Made by a program: the position numbers and the translations under genes
Shown here: in pieces, positions 1 through 7,008 of the stretch
Layout of the letters: each line of letters starts with the position of its first letter
How positions within the stretch are numbered: the stretch's first letter is position 1
Notes under the pieces: model-generated
Told to the model about the DNA's origin: nothing
Seen by the model: the letters and a program-made list of their open reading frames with translations, nothing else
Databases searched by the model: none
Source of the DNA: a virus
Virus record (IMG/VR): IMGVR_UViG_3300020450_000852
Location: 1 to 25,318 of that record
DNA length: 25,318 nt
Reading direction: 5' to 3' (one strand)

Positions 1-373
1 GGAAGTCTTGTGGATCATAACTACCTGCATGCCAGAGACCACCAATAGTGATGTCAACACCCAATAGTTCTGCCATATAACGCAGTTGAATAACTGTAGG
101 ATTCCAGGCATCGGTATAGAGAAAATAATCACCATCTTCAACAGATCCATCACAGAACATTGCTCCTATTTTTTCAAGTTGTTTTGATTTGTAAACATTA
201 GTACCACCAAAGTTCAGGAAAGCACCAGGCGTTGTAGCCTGCGGTGTTTCCCCTCCACTAATTACTTTTACATCTTCGTTTGTAGCACGTTGCAGTTGTG
301 GTGGAAGATAATCTTTCCATTGTTTTGTGTATCTTGTATCTACTGCTTCAATGTCTACTATATGAATAGTCAT
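1..373 (-). CDS. Glycosyltransferase-like phage protein (3' end beyond window)
   Basis: The start is the ATG at 373-371, which shares one base with the stop of the upstream gene (TAATG). 124 residues are visible and the reading frame runs off the window edge. It opens with a beta-strand-like MTIHIVDIEAV and later has GDYFLYTDAWNPTVIQLRYM and GGLWHAGSYDPQDF. I associate these segments with a protein of T4-like marine phages that is usually called a glycosyltransferase; this comes from memory of the family, not a search. It could glycosylate modified DNA or a surface structure. It is the last visible gene of the operon headed by the QueD-like gene, so a role next to nucleotide modification is possible. 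The gene is certain; the function is moderate to weak. Confidence 0.5.
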   Translation of the reverse strand, partial: MTIHIVDIEAVDTRYTKQWKDYLPPQLQRATNEDVKVISGGETPQATTPGAFLNFGGTNVYKSKQLEKIGAMFCDGSVEDGDYFLYTDAWNPTVIQLRYMAELLGVDITIGGLWHAGSYDPQDF

Positions 374-585
374 TAATTTCTCCGAGAATGAAACTTTCTG
401 CTGGAGTTACGAGCCTTGGCACGTAACCAACCTGCATGTTTTTGATACGCCTGCCAAACAGGAGCATCGGATTTATACAAGTCTTTTTCATTAAAGATCT
501 TGCCTTCAAAGCGACAGTAGTCGCGGAACTTATCCAAGTCGTTAAATACCTTTGTATACGCTTCACGATTGAATTTGATTGCCAT
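373..585 (-). CDS. Conserved small phage protein, function unknown
   Basis: 70 aa, starting at ATG 585 with an AAAGGA-type ribosome binding site, and ending in a TAATG overlap with the next gene. The sequence is hydrophilic and mixed-charge (MAIKFNREAYTKVFNDLDKF at the N-terminus, a basic Arg/Lys-rich C-terminus, Trp/Tyr-rich middle), with no membrane segment or signal peptide. It resembles small hypothetical proteins of T4-like marine phages. It is translationally coupled to the glycosyltransferase-like gene and follows the QueD-like gene. I do not recognise a domain. A longer frame over the same bases (348-611) lacks sensible composition and is treated as a shadow. Confidence 0.75.
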   Translation of the reverse strand: MAIKFNREAYTKVFNDLDKFRDYCRFEGKIFNEKDLYKSDAPVWQAYQKHAGWLRAKARNSSRKFHSRRN

Positions 586-611
586 TGTAATTTTTCCTTT
601 ATCACTAGCAT

Positions 612-1100
612 TTATGGTTTGGGGTAATATATTGAACAGCCGTTTTCGCCATCTTCGGCAACATCAATCTCAACAAATCGGCCTGGGTATTTTGCTGAAA
701 TCTTTTCGTACAGTTCATCTGCAATCATTTCGCAGGACCTGTGATTTAAAACGAGCACCTCACCGTCGGAAGTACTTTCTCCGTTATATAGCCTCTCCAT
801 CCATCTTTTGAATTGGATGAATTCGATATCCCTATCGTTGTGGAACACCTCGATACGCACCCTGAAATGGAAAATATGACGATGAGCAACACCAAGAAAC
901 GAAACATCGTCCCAATCACCTGTTGCCAATTTTGGATCACTATCTGCCCCCGGATACATATGAACACCTTCTTTTCTAAAGGTTACCCATATACTTCTTG
1001 CCGCCTTATTTATTACATTTTCTTGTGCCATTATTGCATCTTCCTCTCTAGATCTACGCATCATATAATCGTAATATCTTTCATCTGTTATTTTATTCAT
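612..1100 (-). CDS. QueD/6-pyruvoyl-tetrahydropterin synthase-like protein
   Basis: Up to 162 aa. Seen: an HRH motif in VAHRHIFHFRVRIEV (about residues 73-85), IEFIQFKRWMERL (like the 'DF..LK' strand-helix of the family), VLNHRSCEMIADELY (in the position of the 'pTaEnla' helix) and IDVAEDGENGCSIYY near the end. This order and spacing fit the T-fold of QueD, which makes 6-carboxy-tetrahydropterin on the route to 7-deazaguanines. Zinc ligands are only partly evident, so it could be a diverged homologue with another role. A sigma70 promoter's -10 box overlaps the ATG at 1100, so transcripts from it would begin inside the frame. The in-frame ATG at 1031, after a GAGGAAG box, would then be the start (139 aa, MAQENVINKA). 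Read-through transcripts could still use 1100. Confidence 0.55.
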   Translation of the reverse strand: MNKITDERYYDYMMRRSREEDAIMAQENVINKAARSIWVTFRKEGVHMYPGADSDPKLATGDWDDVSFLGVAHRHIFHFRVRIEVFHNDRDIEFIQFKRWMERLYNGESTSDGEVLVLNHRSCEMIADELYEKISAKYPGRFVEIDVAEDGENGCSIYYPKP

Positions 1101-1127
1101 TATATACTCACTCTACAACTTTGTCAA
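1099..1127 (-). promoter_or_regulatory. Sigma70-type promoter upstream of the QueD-like gene
   Basis: On the minus strand TTGACA (1122-1127) is followed by a 17-bp spacer and TATAAT (1099-1104), matching both consensus hexamers. It lies across the 3' end of the preceding gene. The last bases of the -10 box coincide with the annotated ATG at 1100, so the transcript would begin near 1092, inside the reading frame. Confidence 0.75.
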
Positions 1128-1620
1128 GGCCATACTTTGTCCAATCAGTAAATTTATTTCTATCTAATAAATCGTGCAAACTATGACACCAAACACCAGG
1201 ATTAGTTGCCTTAAAGTCTTTATCGTCAATCTTCAACATAGTGTTGTAGTTCCACTGTTTTACGTAAGGCAACGGAATACGTAGTTGTGGAATAAAGTTT
1301 TCATATTCAGTTAGACCACTTTCGAGAAAGTCTTCTGCGTAATTAATTGGAATATCCAAACTACACAATTTGCCAGCAGTTAAGAATGCCTTTATCATTC
1401 TTTCCCATCTGATCCATTCATCTTCATTTAATGGCTCGAAAGAATGATTAGCACCAAAGAATATATGCTGTCTATCTTCTAGTTTTTCTTGTATAACATC
1501 ACAAGATTGTAAACCTGTAACAAATAATGTATCCATACCATGTGCAGGAGTTTTTTCTACTTCTATTCCTGTAAAGAATTCAACATTATCTTTTATACCT
1601 GATTCGTATTTTCTTTTCAT
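1108..1620 (-). CDS. Conserved phage protein of unknown function
   Basis: 170 aa, starting at the ATG that overlaps the upstream stop (ATGA at 1617-1620). No signal peptide or membrane helix. The sequence is rich in aromatic and acidic residues; notable stretches are HIFFGANHSFEPLNEDEW, IPQLRIPLPYVKQWNYNTML and KIDDKDFKATNPGVWCHSLH. Three cysteines are scattered and do not form a radical-SAM CxxxCxxC, and there is no SGGxDS or CEHH motif. It is therefore not an obvious QueE, QueC or FolE despite its place between the DpdA-like and QueD-like genes. I recognise the general type as a hypothetical protein of marine T4-like phages but no fold. A link to DNA modification is inferred from position only. 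Confidence 0.7.
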   Translation of the reverse strand: MKRKYESGIKDNVEFFTGIEVEKTPAHGMDTLFVTGLQSCDVIQEKLEDRQHIFFGANHSFEPLNEDEWIRWERMIKAFLTAGKLCSLDIPINYAEDFLESGLTEYENFIPQLRIPLPYVKQWNYNTMLKIDDKDFKATNPGVWCHSLHDLLDRNKFTDWTKYGLDKVVE

Positions 1621-1805
1621 TTACCTAAAAACCTCTTTGCAACATTGATTGGATTTTTTAATCCTTCATAAGTTTTGTCAATAAAACCTATGTGTTTATT
1701 AAGTTTAACACTTAAATCATCTAAAGTCAACTGTAATTTGACCATCTTCTTATCCAATTCATCAATTTTTTTGTTTAGCATTTCGTTTTTAATAGTCATC
1801 ATCAT
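1617..1805 (-). CDS. Small coiled-coil protein, unknown function
   Basis: 62 aa, beginning with three consecutive ATG codons after an AAAGAG box, so the exact start is uncertain by two residues. The body (KIDELDKKMVKLQLTLDDLS) shows heptad-like Leu/Ile/Val spacing typical of a short coiled coil, followed by a basic tail ending in RFLGK. No membrane segment. It overlaps the upstream 51-aa gene by 17 nt and the downstream gene by 4 nt (ATGA), which supports it as a real, coupled gene. No function can be assigned. Confidence 0.65.
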   Translation of the reverse strand: MMMTIKNEMLNKKIDELDKKMVKLQLTLDDLSVKLNKHIGFIDKTYEGLKNPINVAKRFLGK

Positions 1806-1944
1806 CTCTTTTAATATGTTTGTAGTCTAGGTACTGTGAGCACCATTCATAAAAAGCACGATCCGTATTAGGCCAGCACTCGGCAAACACTGGATCTTTT
1901 CTATGTTCTTTATATTCTGCTCTTACTTCTTTCTCACTCAGCAT
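1789..1944 (-). CDS. Small acidic/aromatic protein (51 aa), unknown function
   Basis: A short frame in what otherwise looks like a 128-nt gap. It starts MLSEKEVRAEYKEHRKDP and continues with FAECWPNTDRAFYEWCSQYL, ending in an acidic DDDDY tail. The composition (Trp, Cys, Tyr, charged residues) is that of a folded small protein rather than random translation. It overlaps the PsiE-like gene upstream by 11 nt and the coiled-coil gene downstream by 17 nt, as elsewhere in this operon. I recognise no domain. Confidence 0.65.
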   Translation of the reverse strand: MLSEKEVRAEYKEHRKDPVFAECWPNTDRAFYEWCSQYLDYKHIKRDDDDY

Positions 1945-2344
1945 TTTGTTCTTTTATTTTTTTCTTTTCTAAACTTAGTTTTTCTTTAGCACTCATGGCA
2001 TAGGCCGCTCCTGCTAATAAAACAATAGCACCTGCTTCTGCTATCAATACCCAAGGATCAGCATCTTTACTGTGTAATATAATTAATCTACACAATGCCG
2101 TCATTGCAATAATAATTGGTAGTGTTACTGGTATCCTATTACTAATATAATAAGCACCAACCATGCCTACAATTTCTGTATAAATGAATAACAAAAACAA
2201 ATCAGCAAGTGCAATATTTTTGTTTTGCCACATGCCGTACACTTCTAATAGTGCGGCTACTACGGTTAACGCACCAATGCCGCCAAGCATTAGTTTTTCT
2301 GTAACTGTTGTAGTCCAATGTAAACGTTGATTTAATTTACTCAT
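1934..2344 (-). CDS. psiE: PsiE-family membrane protein
   Basis: 136 aa with four predicted membrane helices: about residues 19-36, 46-67, 72-90 and 98-116. The stretch LFIYTEIVGMVGAYYISNR followed by IPVTLPIIIAMTALCRLIIL is highly typical of PsiE, the phosphate-starvation-inducible membrane protein of the bacterial Pho regulon, whose biochemical role is unclear. The C-terminus is charged and Lys/Glu-rich, probably cytoplasmic. The start ATG overlaps the stop of the DUF465-like gene (ATGA). In a phage this may be an auxiliary metabolic gene linked to host phosphate stress (inference). No Pho box is evident at the gene itself; it appears to be transcribed from the sliding-clamp operon. Confidence 0.8.
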   Translation of the reverse strand: MSKLNQRLHWTTTVTEKLMLGGIGALTVVAALLEVYGMWQNKNIALADLFLLFIYTEIVGMVGAYYISNRIPVTLPIIIAMTALCRLIILHSKDADPWVLIAEAGAIVLLAGAAYAMSAKEKLSLEKKKIKEQNAE

Positions 2345-2544
2345 CCTAAAGCCTTTAATTCATTTTCTATTCTGTGTATTTCATCTTTCAACCAAAGTTT
2401 CTTTGTTTTCAAAAGATTAAGTTCATGATTTTCTACAAATTGATTATACAAAACCTTTATTTCTTGATCTAGTGATCTATGACGTTTATATAATTCTTGC
2501 AAGTGTGTTGCAAGTTTATCGTGTTTGTCCGTGTAGTTGCTCAT
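2341..2544 (-). CDS. DUF465 (YdcH-like) helical hairpin protein
   Basis: 67 aa and all-alpha. HKDLA-type repeats are absent, but the signature order 'L..HRSLDQEIKVL ... LLKTKKLWLKDEIHRIE' matches the small DUF465/YdcH family: a Leu-rich helix, a loop, then L-K-x-K-x-L-x-LKDEI. Family function is unknown. The gene overlaps the end of the transglycosylase-like gene by 29 nt and overlaps the PsiE gene by 4 nt. Confidence 0.7.
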   Translation of the reverse strand: MSNYTDKHDKLATHLQELYKRHRSLDQEIKVLYNQFVENHELNLLKTKKLWLKDEIHRIENELKALG

Positions 2545-4078
2545 CTTCTAGTTCCTCCAATTTGGTTTCATCTAGTTCCTCTTCATCAGTTTGCTCTTGA
2601 GTTTGATCTACATCAAACAAAGCATCAAAAAAAGTACTACTGTTTACTGTCTTTTTACCAACAGCACCTCTAGTACCAGGTATAGCCATCCAAAACTTAT
2701 TATACTTTTCAATAACTTCTAATGACTGTTCTTTTGTATTCTTTGAGAATATTTCTTCCACAACATCTCTGAATAGAATCCTGTCAAATTGCTCTTGTAC
2801 AAGCATTTTAGGAATAATTCCAGCGTCATACTGTCTGTTTGCTTCTTGAACTGCATTTATGTGACTCCACACGTTATGACCCATCTGGATCGCATAAGAA
2901 AAACTATCCCACGATGTTTTTCCTTCTTTACCTATTTTGTTTAAGTCCCCAGGCTTATAAACACAGATATCTTTTACAAGCATTCCATCTGTTACAGGAC
3001 TGTCTTCAAAGTTTTTAAAAATACCATCTTGTAATACAGCATCTTTAAATGTGCGTGTATCCGTAGCATATTTTTTATCATCTATACTCGGCACCATTCT
3101 ATATGTCCATTTTCCTCTATCAGGAGTTTCATTTTGTATGTAAACTTGTCCGTTAGCAGTTGCTAAGAAAGGACTTGCACAATCGAATGTAATCATAAAA
3201 TTAGGGTTATAATATTTTCTTACTGCTCTTTGTATATCAGTCAACAACGTAGCCCATTCTAATTTAGATGTTCCTAAGAAGTGCATTACATCATGCACAC
3301 CTTGTTGTAATAGATTATCATAATACAATGCAACAAGACGTTTAAGAACCAAATGTACATCACACATGTTCTGTCCACCCATTGACCAACCATTAAAATG
3401 TGTGTCAGGATACTTAACAGGATCACAGTAATCTTTCATTTGATCATACCAGTCATCTGCGTCTGCATGATTCTCGCCTTGTAAAACATTTAAAAATTTA
3501 CAAGCACCAGTTCTATTTTTCATAAAGTAATCGTTATTAATGCGTGTTGCCTTTACTGCTTCTTGATAGGTACTAATACCTGTTGCTTTTGCACCTGCTG
3601 GCGAACGTGATACCCAGGCTGGAATATCAAGTATCATACCATAGTCCATATATGCGTCCATCCATTTCAGAACGCCATCACGTTTCTTTTGTGCTTTAGG
3701 ACAGTTAGGATCTTTCCAGTCGCCTTCCCAAACACCTTTACCAATTTGGAATCCGCCTGAATCGCCTAGTAACCAAGTATTATCTCGGTCTCTATTACGA
3801 ACCATATCTTCTTTTGGAACAACTTTAGTTGTATCTAAATCAGCATGACCTGCACTATACAATGACCACTTGTAAGTAAATGCTCCCTGTTGTTTGTTAA
3901 GATAGTTAAGGCTTTCTACATTGCTATTCCAATTAGCAGGAATACGCGAGTCTTCAATGTAAGGACCTTTAACAGGATCAGGAAAGCGTTGTTTGCCTAC
4001 ATATGTTGCATAGAAGCCGCTTAATGCTGGCAAAAAATGTGCGTAGTCGTTCTGTGTCGCTGTTAAGTCTTTATTCAT
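2516..4078 (-). CDS. TGT-fold transglycosylase, DpdA-like (7-deazaguanine DNA modification candidate)
   Basis: 520 aa. Motifs in TGT order and spacing: GDSGGFQ (residues 105-111), LQGENH (199-204, the 'VQGG' position), FNGWSMGGQ (228-236, the 'GyAiGGl' position), HFLGTS (266-271, the 'YLmGvG' position) and ITFDCASPF with the expected nucleophile Asp at about 299. A GHNVWSHINAVQEANR helix corresponds to the terminal HNL helix of TGT. TGT exchanges guanine for a 7-deazaguanine in tRNA; DpdA does the same in DNA and is known from phages. The CxCxxC zinc motif of tRNA-type TGT is not visible, which argues against a plain tRNA enzyme. The C-terminus is very acidic. A QueD-like gene lies downstream. 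The fold is confident; the DNA substrate is inferred. Confidence 0.72.
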   Translation of the reverse strand: MNKDLTATQNDYAHFLPALSGFYATYVGKQRFPDPVKGPYIEDSRIPANWNSNVESLNYLNKQQGAFTYKWSLYSAGHADLDTTKVVPKEDMVRNRDRDNTWLLGDSGGFQIGKGVWEGDWKDPNCPKAQKKRDGVLKWMDAYMDYGMILDIPAWVSRSPAGAKATGISTYQEAVKATRINNDYFMKNRTGACKFLNVLQGENHADADDWYDQMKDYCDPVKYPDTHFNGWSMGGQNMCDVHLVLKRLVALYYDNLLQQGVHDVMHFLGTSKLEWATLLTDIQRAVRKYYNPNFMITFDCASPFLATANGQVYIQNETPDRGKWTYRMVPSIDDKKYATDTRTFKDAVLQDGIFKNFEDSPVTDGMLVKDICVYKPGDLNKIGKEGKTSWDSFSYAIQMGHNVWSHINAVQEANRQYDAGIIPKMLVQEQFDRILFRDVVEEIFSKNTKEQSLEVIEKYNKFWMAIPGTRGAVGKKTVNSSTFFDALFDVDQTQEQTDEEELDETKLEELEDEQLHGQTR

Positions 4079-4212
4079 TACTGTTTTAGTTCCTTACGTA
4101 ATTCAGCACCTTCAAAGTTCTGCATAGCAAGATACTTTGCAAGTACAGGATTATCAATACTATCAAGTTTTACAATCTCTTTTGCAAAATCATTGATCAT
4201 ATCATAATCCAT
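4078..4212 (-). CDS. Small protein (44 aa), unknown function
   Basis: It begins MDYDMINDFAKEIVKLDSID and ends in LRKELKQ; the TAA stop shares a base with the ATG of the transglycosylase-like gene (TAATG). It is amphipathic-helical with no Cys or Trp. No strong ribosome binding site is seen (upstream is A-rich). It fills an otherwise unexplained 160-nt gap and its translational overlap supports expression. No domain recognised. Confidence 0.55.
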   Translation of the reverse strand: MDYDMINDFAKEIVKLDSIDNPVLAKYLAMQNFEGAELRKELKQ

Positions 4213-4239
4213 TTTTGTTTTTATATGTTTTCCCATATA

Positions 4240-4437
4240 CTATATGTCCGTCCTTACAATATGTTTCCTAAGGGCTCTAACAAGTTCTTCAATTTTGTCT
4301 ATTACAGATATCATATCTTTGTCTGTAATATACTTTTGTTTTTCTCTCAACTTGTCATACTCCTTAAGAGGTATGGTTACTGTACTTTGTTCATTTTCAA
4401 ATGTTTTGTCATCGTCATTAATATCAACACTTGTCAT
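4240..4437 (-). CDS. Small charged protein (65 aa), unknown function
   Basis: I place the start at the ATG at 4437 (MTSVDINDDDKTFENEQ), after an AGGAG box lying just beyond the stop of the clamp gene. A longer frame upstream (to 4500) would run inside the clamp gene. The N-terminus is acidic and the rest, STVTIPLKEYDKLREKQ then a Leu/Ile-rich helix, looks like a strand followed by a coiled coil. It is cotranscribed with the sliding clamp; no function can be assigned. Confidence 0.65.
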   Translation of the reverse strand: MTSVDINDDDKTFENEQSTVTIPLKEYDKLREKQKYITDKDMISVIDKIEELVRALRKHIVRTDI

Positions 4438-4444
4438 AAAACTC

Positions 4445-5173
4445 CTATTTAGATTGTGCAGGTAGTATATAATCATATTTGACCATACCACTATCAACAC
4501 TAATCATCATTGCACCTTGATCTGAAATGCTCATCGAAGCATCACCATCTAAGTTTAAAATTGCTTGTACTTGGGCAACAGGCCAACTCCATGTATGTGC
4601 AAGTGTGCCTTCAATACTATGTTGGAATACAAATTCACCTGCATGTGTACTTTGATCACCAAAACTAAAAACTAAATTTCCATCTTTAGTCATTACGTTA
4701 AATGTTGGTTCTTCTGCGTGTGCCGCACTCATAAGTTTCATACGTGCAATACTTGCCATACTTGGTTGGAATGTTACACTCCAAGCCGCACCTTTAAATT
4801 TAACTGTCTTAAGTTTTTCTTCTATAATTGCTTTGTTCATAAAGCGATAGTCATTTTGGAAATCACCTGCCGCATTTTCAAAATGTATATGTGTTGGGAT
4901 TGTTTCTCCGTTGCGTTCTGCTTTTACAACTTCGATCTTTGCATCTTTTTGATACTCAGGATTTTTTAAATGCAAACTAAGTTTATCTAAGTTTGGCATT
5001 CCAAAGGTTCCTTCAAACTCTGCTACTGGCGAATGTGTACTACCTGATAAAATTACTGAACGGTCTTCAGCCATTGCATCGATAGTTGTGCCTTCGTCAT
5101 TGCTTACTTTCACTAGTGCTAAAAAGCCTAATGCGTGTGTATGGGCAACAACGTCTTGTAGAATGTCTTTCAT
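4445..5173 (-). CDS. 45: Sliding clamp, DNA polymerase processivity factor (gp45-like)
   Basis: 242 aa, near the 228 aa of T4 gp45. FEGTFGMPNLDKLSLHL near residue 55 is the recognisable gp45-type motif. Further regions follow the pattern of a two-domain clamp subunit that would trimerise round DNA: WSVTFQPSMASIARMKLM mid-protein and LAHTWSWPVAQVQAILNL later. The clamp tethers the phage polymerase and, in T4, activates late transcription. The start ATG overlaps the epimerase stop (ATGA), after an ATAGGAG box with 7-nt spacing. It has its own sigma70 promoter inside the end of the epimerase gene. The clamp loader genes that follow 45 in T4 are not here; a small-protein and DpdA-like block follows instead. 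Confidence 0.88.
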   Translation of the reverse strand: MKDILQDVVAHTHALGFLALVKVSNDEGTTIDAMAEDRSVILSGSTHSPVAEFEGTFGMPNLDKLSLHLKNPEYQKDAKIEVVKAERNGETIPTHIHFENAAGDFQNDYRFMNKAIIEEKLKTVKFKGAAWSVTFQPSMASIARMKLMSAAHAEEPTFNVMTKDGNLVFSFGDQSTHAGEFVFQHSIEGTLAHTWSWPVAQVQAILNLDGDASMSISDQGAMMISVDSGMVKYDYILPAQSK

Positions 5174-5919
5174 GTAGTTTCTCCTATTTCAAGTTTTATT
5201 ATATTATCTTTTGGCGAATTTGTCAAGAGTTTTTCGATACTATGTTTAGGTTTAAACCCTAGACTTTTCATTTTGTCCATGTTTGCACATGTCCATTGCC
5301 TTTCATTTGGGGTATTTAGGCGGATAGGCAAATCTTCTGCAAAATCACGGATCCTAAACGGCACTCCTGTGCCTATGTCGACAGTACCAGTATAAGTGGA
5401 TCGTATTAACAATTCAATAGCGTCACATAAATCATCTACGTGTATAAAATCTCTATAGTGATTAGTAACGTATTCTAGTTCGCCGTCAATTAGTTTTTGT
5501 ATAAACATACCTTGTCTTGGATTATGATCATACACTGTATGGAATCTCATTCCTAATGTGTTAGTATTTCTCTCTGCGGCTTCTTCTACACAATATTTGC
5601 TTGCCGCATATGGATTAAGATCAGGTTCATATGCTGAACTAGAACTTGCATACATTATTCTAGTGTTAGGATAACGTGCAAATAATCTTTTACTTACTTC
5701 TACATTGTTACGCCAATATAGTCCTGGGTCTTTAATACTATCTCTTACACCACTTTGACCTGCTAAATGAATAATCAAATCAAATTCTTCATTGAATTCG
5801 CATGTTATTAGATCCTGGCCATCTACTAAATCAAATCCAACAACACTATTTTCTTTTGTAAGACGTTTTAACAAATGAGAACCTATGTATCCTCTATGTC
5901 CAGTTAGCATTATACGCAT
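5170..5919 (-). CDS. NAD-dependent sugar epimerase/dehydratase (extended SDR)
   Basis: 249 aa from ATG 5919, chosen because GGGAG lies 9 nt upstream and the Rossmann motif follows at once: MRIMLTGHRGYIGSHLL contains the GxxGxxG dinucleotide loop. Other family marks: IIHLAGQSGVRDS, YASSSSAYEP, and the catalytic YAASK (YxxxK) with upstream Ser. RDFIHVDDLCDAIELL near residue 160 is the usual 'DFvhVdD' of sugar-nucleotide epimerases. It is shorter than the usual 310-340 aa, so the substrate-binding lobe is reduced. It overlaps the phosphomannomutase-like gene by 10 nt and ends the sugar cassette. The likely role is tailoring a nucleotide sugar; the exact sugar is not deducible. Confidence 0.82.
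   Translation of the reverse strand: MRIMLTGHRGYIGSHLLKRLTKENSVVGFDLVDGQDLITCEFNEEFDLIIHLAGQSGVRDSIKDPGLYWRNNVEVSKRLFARYPNTRIMYASSSSAYEPDLNPYAASKYCVEEAAERNTNTLGMRFHTVYDHNPRQGMFIQKLIDGELEYVTNHYRDFIHVDDLCDAIELLIRSTYTGTVDIGTGVPFRIRDFAEDLPIRLNTPNERQWTCANMDKMKSLGFKPKHSIEKLLTNSPKDNIIKLEIGETT
5198..5226 (-). promoter_or_regulatory. Consensus sigma70 promoter for the sliding clamp operon
   Basis: Minus strand TTGACA (5221-5226), 17-bp spacer, TATAAT (5198-5203): both hexamers match the consensus. It lies inside the last codons of the epimerase gene. Transcription would start near 5191, leaving a leader of about 18 nt that contains the AGGAG of the clamp gene. Confidence 0.85.
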
Positions 5920-6611
5920 TTTAATTTCTCCCAAGTATCTTGCCAACCGTTAACTTGTATCGCTAAACCTAAGTCGTTATCAATAATAACTTTTTTCAAA
6001 GGGTAATCATTGCCTTGTGAATCCATCCTATCACCAAAAAAGTGTAGAGTATCATTTTGATGGAAATCATAAATGATTTGACTTTTGTCTTTGCCTTTAG
6101 GTGATATATCTATTCCTGTTTCACCTCCTGGCCTTGCAACTAAATCAATAAACTCTTTATTAAATAAATCTGCTATATAGTTACGTTCGTTATGTTCTTT
6201 ATCATATTTTACGTAAAGTTTGCGTTCACCTATTGTTGCATTACGTCCTACAACACTAAAGTTAATCATACCTACTCGTTCTTCGATATGTAAACCTGTT
6301 CGTAAAGGAAATTTACTTTCTTCCAACTTTTCTAAAAGCCAAGTCTTAACATGATATGGAATTTTCCAATCATTAGTTTTAATTCTTTTATTACCTTCCC
6401 ATACTTCACTACCTGAACAATTATATACACGTTTGGCCATACCATAAAGATCTTCGCCTATTTGTTCGACTGTTTTAGGTTTATCACTTCCAGTAACAAG
6501 ATAAACATTATTATTACTACAAAATTCTACAAAGAATTTTTTAAAATCATCATCAATCTTACCTCGACTTGGTGTAAGTGTTCCGTCTACATCAAATATA
6601 AAATTATGCAC
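5910..6611 (-). CDS. Phosphomannomutase-like HAD phosphatase/mutase
   Basis: 233 aa from a GTG start at 6611 with GGAG about 9 nt upstream. Motif I is FDVDGTLTPSR, the double-Asp HAD signature; VTGSDKPKTVEQIGEDL fits motif II. GMINFSVVGRNATIGER resembles the 'GMlNvSPiGR' substrate segment, and HFFGDRMDSQGNDYPL is motif IV. This set matches the alpha-phosphomannomutase (HAD-IIB) family best known from eukaryotes (about 245 aa), which converts mannose-6-P to mannose-1-P. Next to a nucleotidyltransferase and an epimerase, it should supply a hexose-1-phosphate for activation. It may act as a sugar phosphatase instead. It overlaps both neighbours by 8-10 nt. Confidence 0.8.
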   Translation of the reverse strand: MHNFIFDVDGTLTPSRGKIDDDFKKFFVEFCSNNNVYLVTGSDKPKTVEQIGEDLYGMAKRVYNCSGSEVWEGNKRIKTNDWKIPYHVKTWLLEKLEESKFPLRTGLHIEERVGMINFSVVGRNATIGERKLYVKYDKEHNERNYIADLFNKEFIDLVARPGGETGIDISPKGKDKSQIIYDFHQNDTLHFFGDRMDSQGNDYPLKKVIIDNDLGLAIQVNGWQDTWEKLKCV

Positions 6612-7008
6612 AAACTCTTCTCCTTAGATCACTTGAACTAAAACGGTGATCTCTTTTATTAAAATGTATATCAATATCACGTTTACGACAAATATCTTTT
6701 CCTGTAAAATCTTTGTCGCGATATTCTTCTCCTAATATACGTACATTGATAGGGTACATAGAAAGAATATCTTCTAAATCTTCTTCTGTACCGTATGGAA
6801 TAATTTCATCTACATATTCTACACCTTTTAATTGAGTGTAGCGTTCAACTACAGTTTGTATAGGTGCATTCTTTTCTGCTCTATCTATACTTGGATCAAC
6901 CTGTAATCCACAAATAAGATAATCACATTGTTCTTTTGCTTCACGTAACATTATTATATGTCCAGCATGTAATAAGTCAAATGTTGAACAAGTAAAACCT
7001 ACTTTCAT
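6604..7008 (-). CDS. Cytidylyltransferase (TagD/GCT-like nucleotidyltransferase)
   Basis: 134 aa. The N-terminus MKVGFTCSTFDLLHAGHIIM has the HxGH (HAGH) nucleotide-binding motif of the cytidylyltransferase superfamily. The C-terminus has RFSSSDLRRRV, in the place of the 'ISSTxxR' motif. Length and layout fit glycerol-3-phosphate cytidylyltransferase and sugar-phosphate cytidylyltransferases, which transfer CMP from CTP to a phosphorylated substrate. The start ATG shares a base with the stop of the cupin gene. In this cassette it probably activates a sugar or polyol phosphate made by its neighbours (inference). Confidence 0.85.
   Translation of the reverse strand: MKVGFTCSTFDLLHAGHIIMLREAKEQCDYLICGLQVDPSIDRAEKNAPIQTVVERYTQLKGVEYVDEIIPYGTEEDLEDILSMYPINVRILGEEYRDKDFTGKDICRKRDIDIHFNKRDHRFSSSDLRRRVCA

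Noticed and set aside
348-611. 87-codon minus-strand frame starting at 611
   Set aside because: It overlaps the better-supported 70-aa gene in another frame and has an atypical Ser/Thr-rich composition and a poorer start context.
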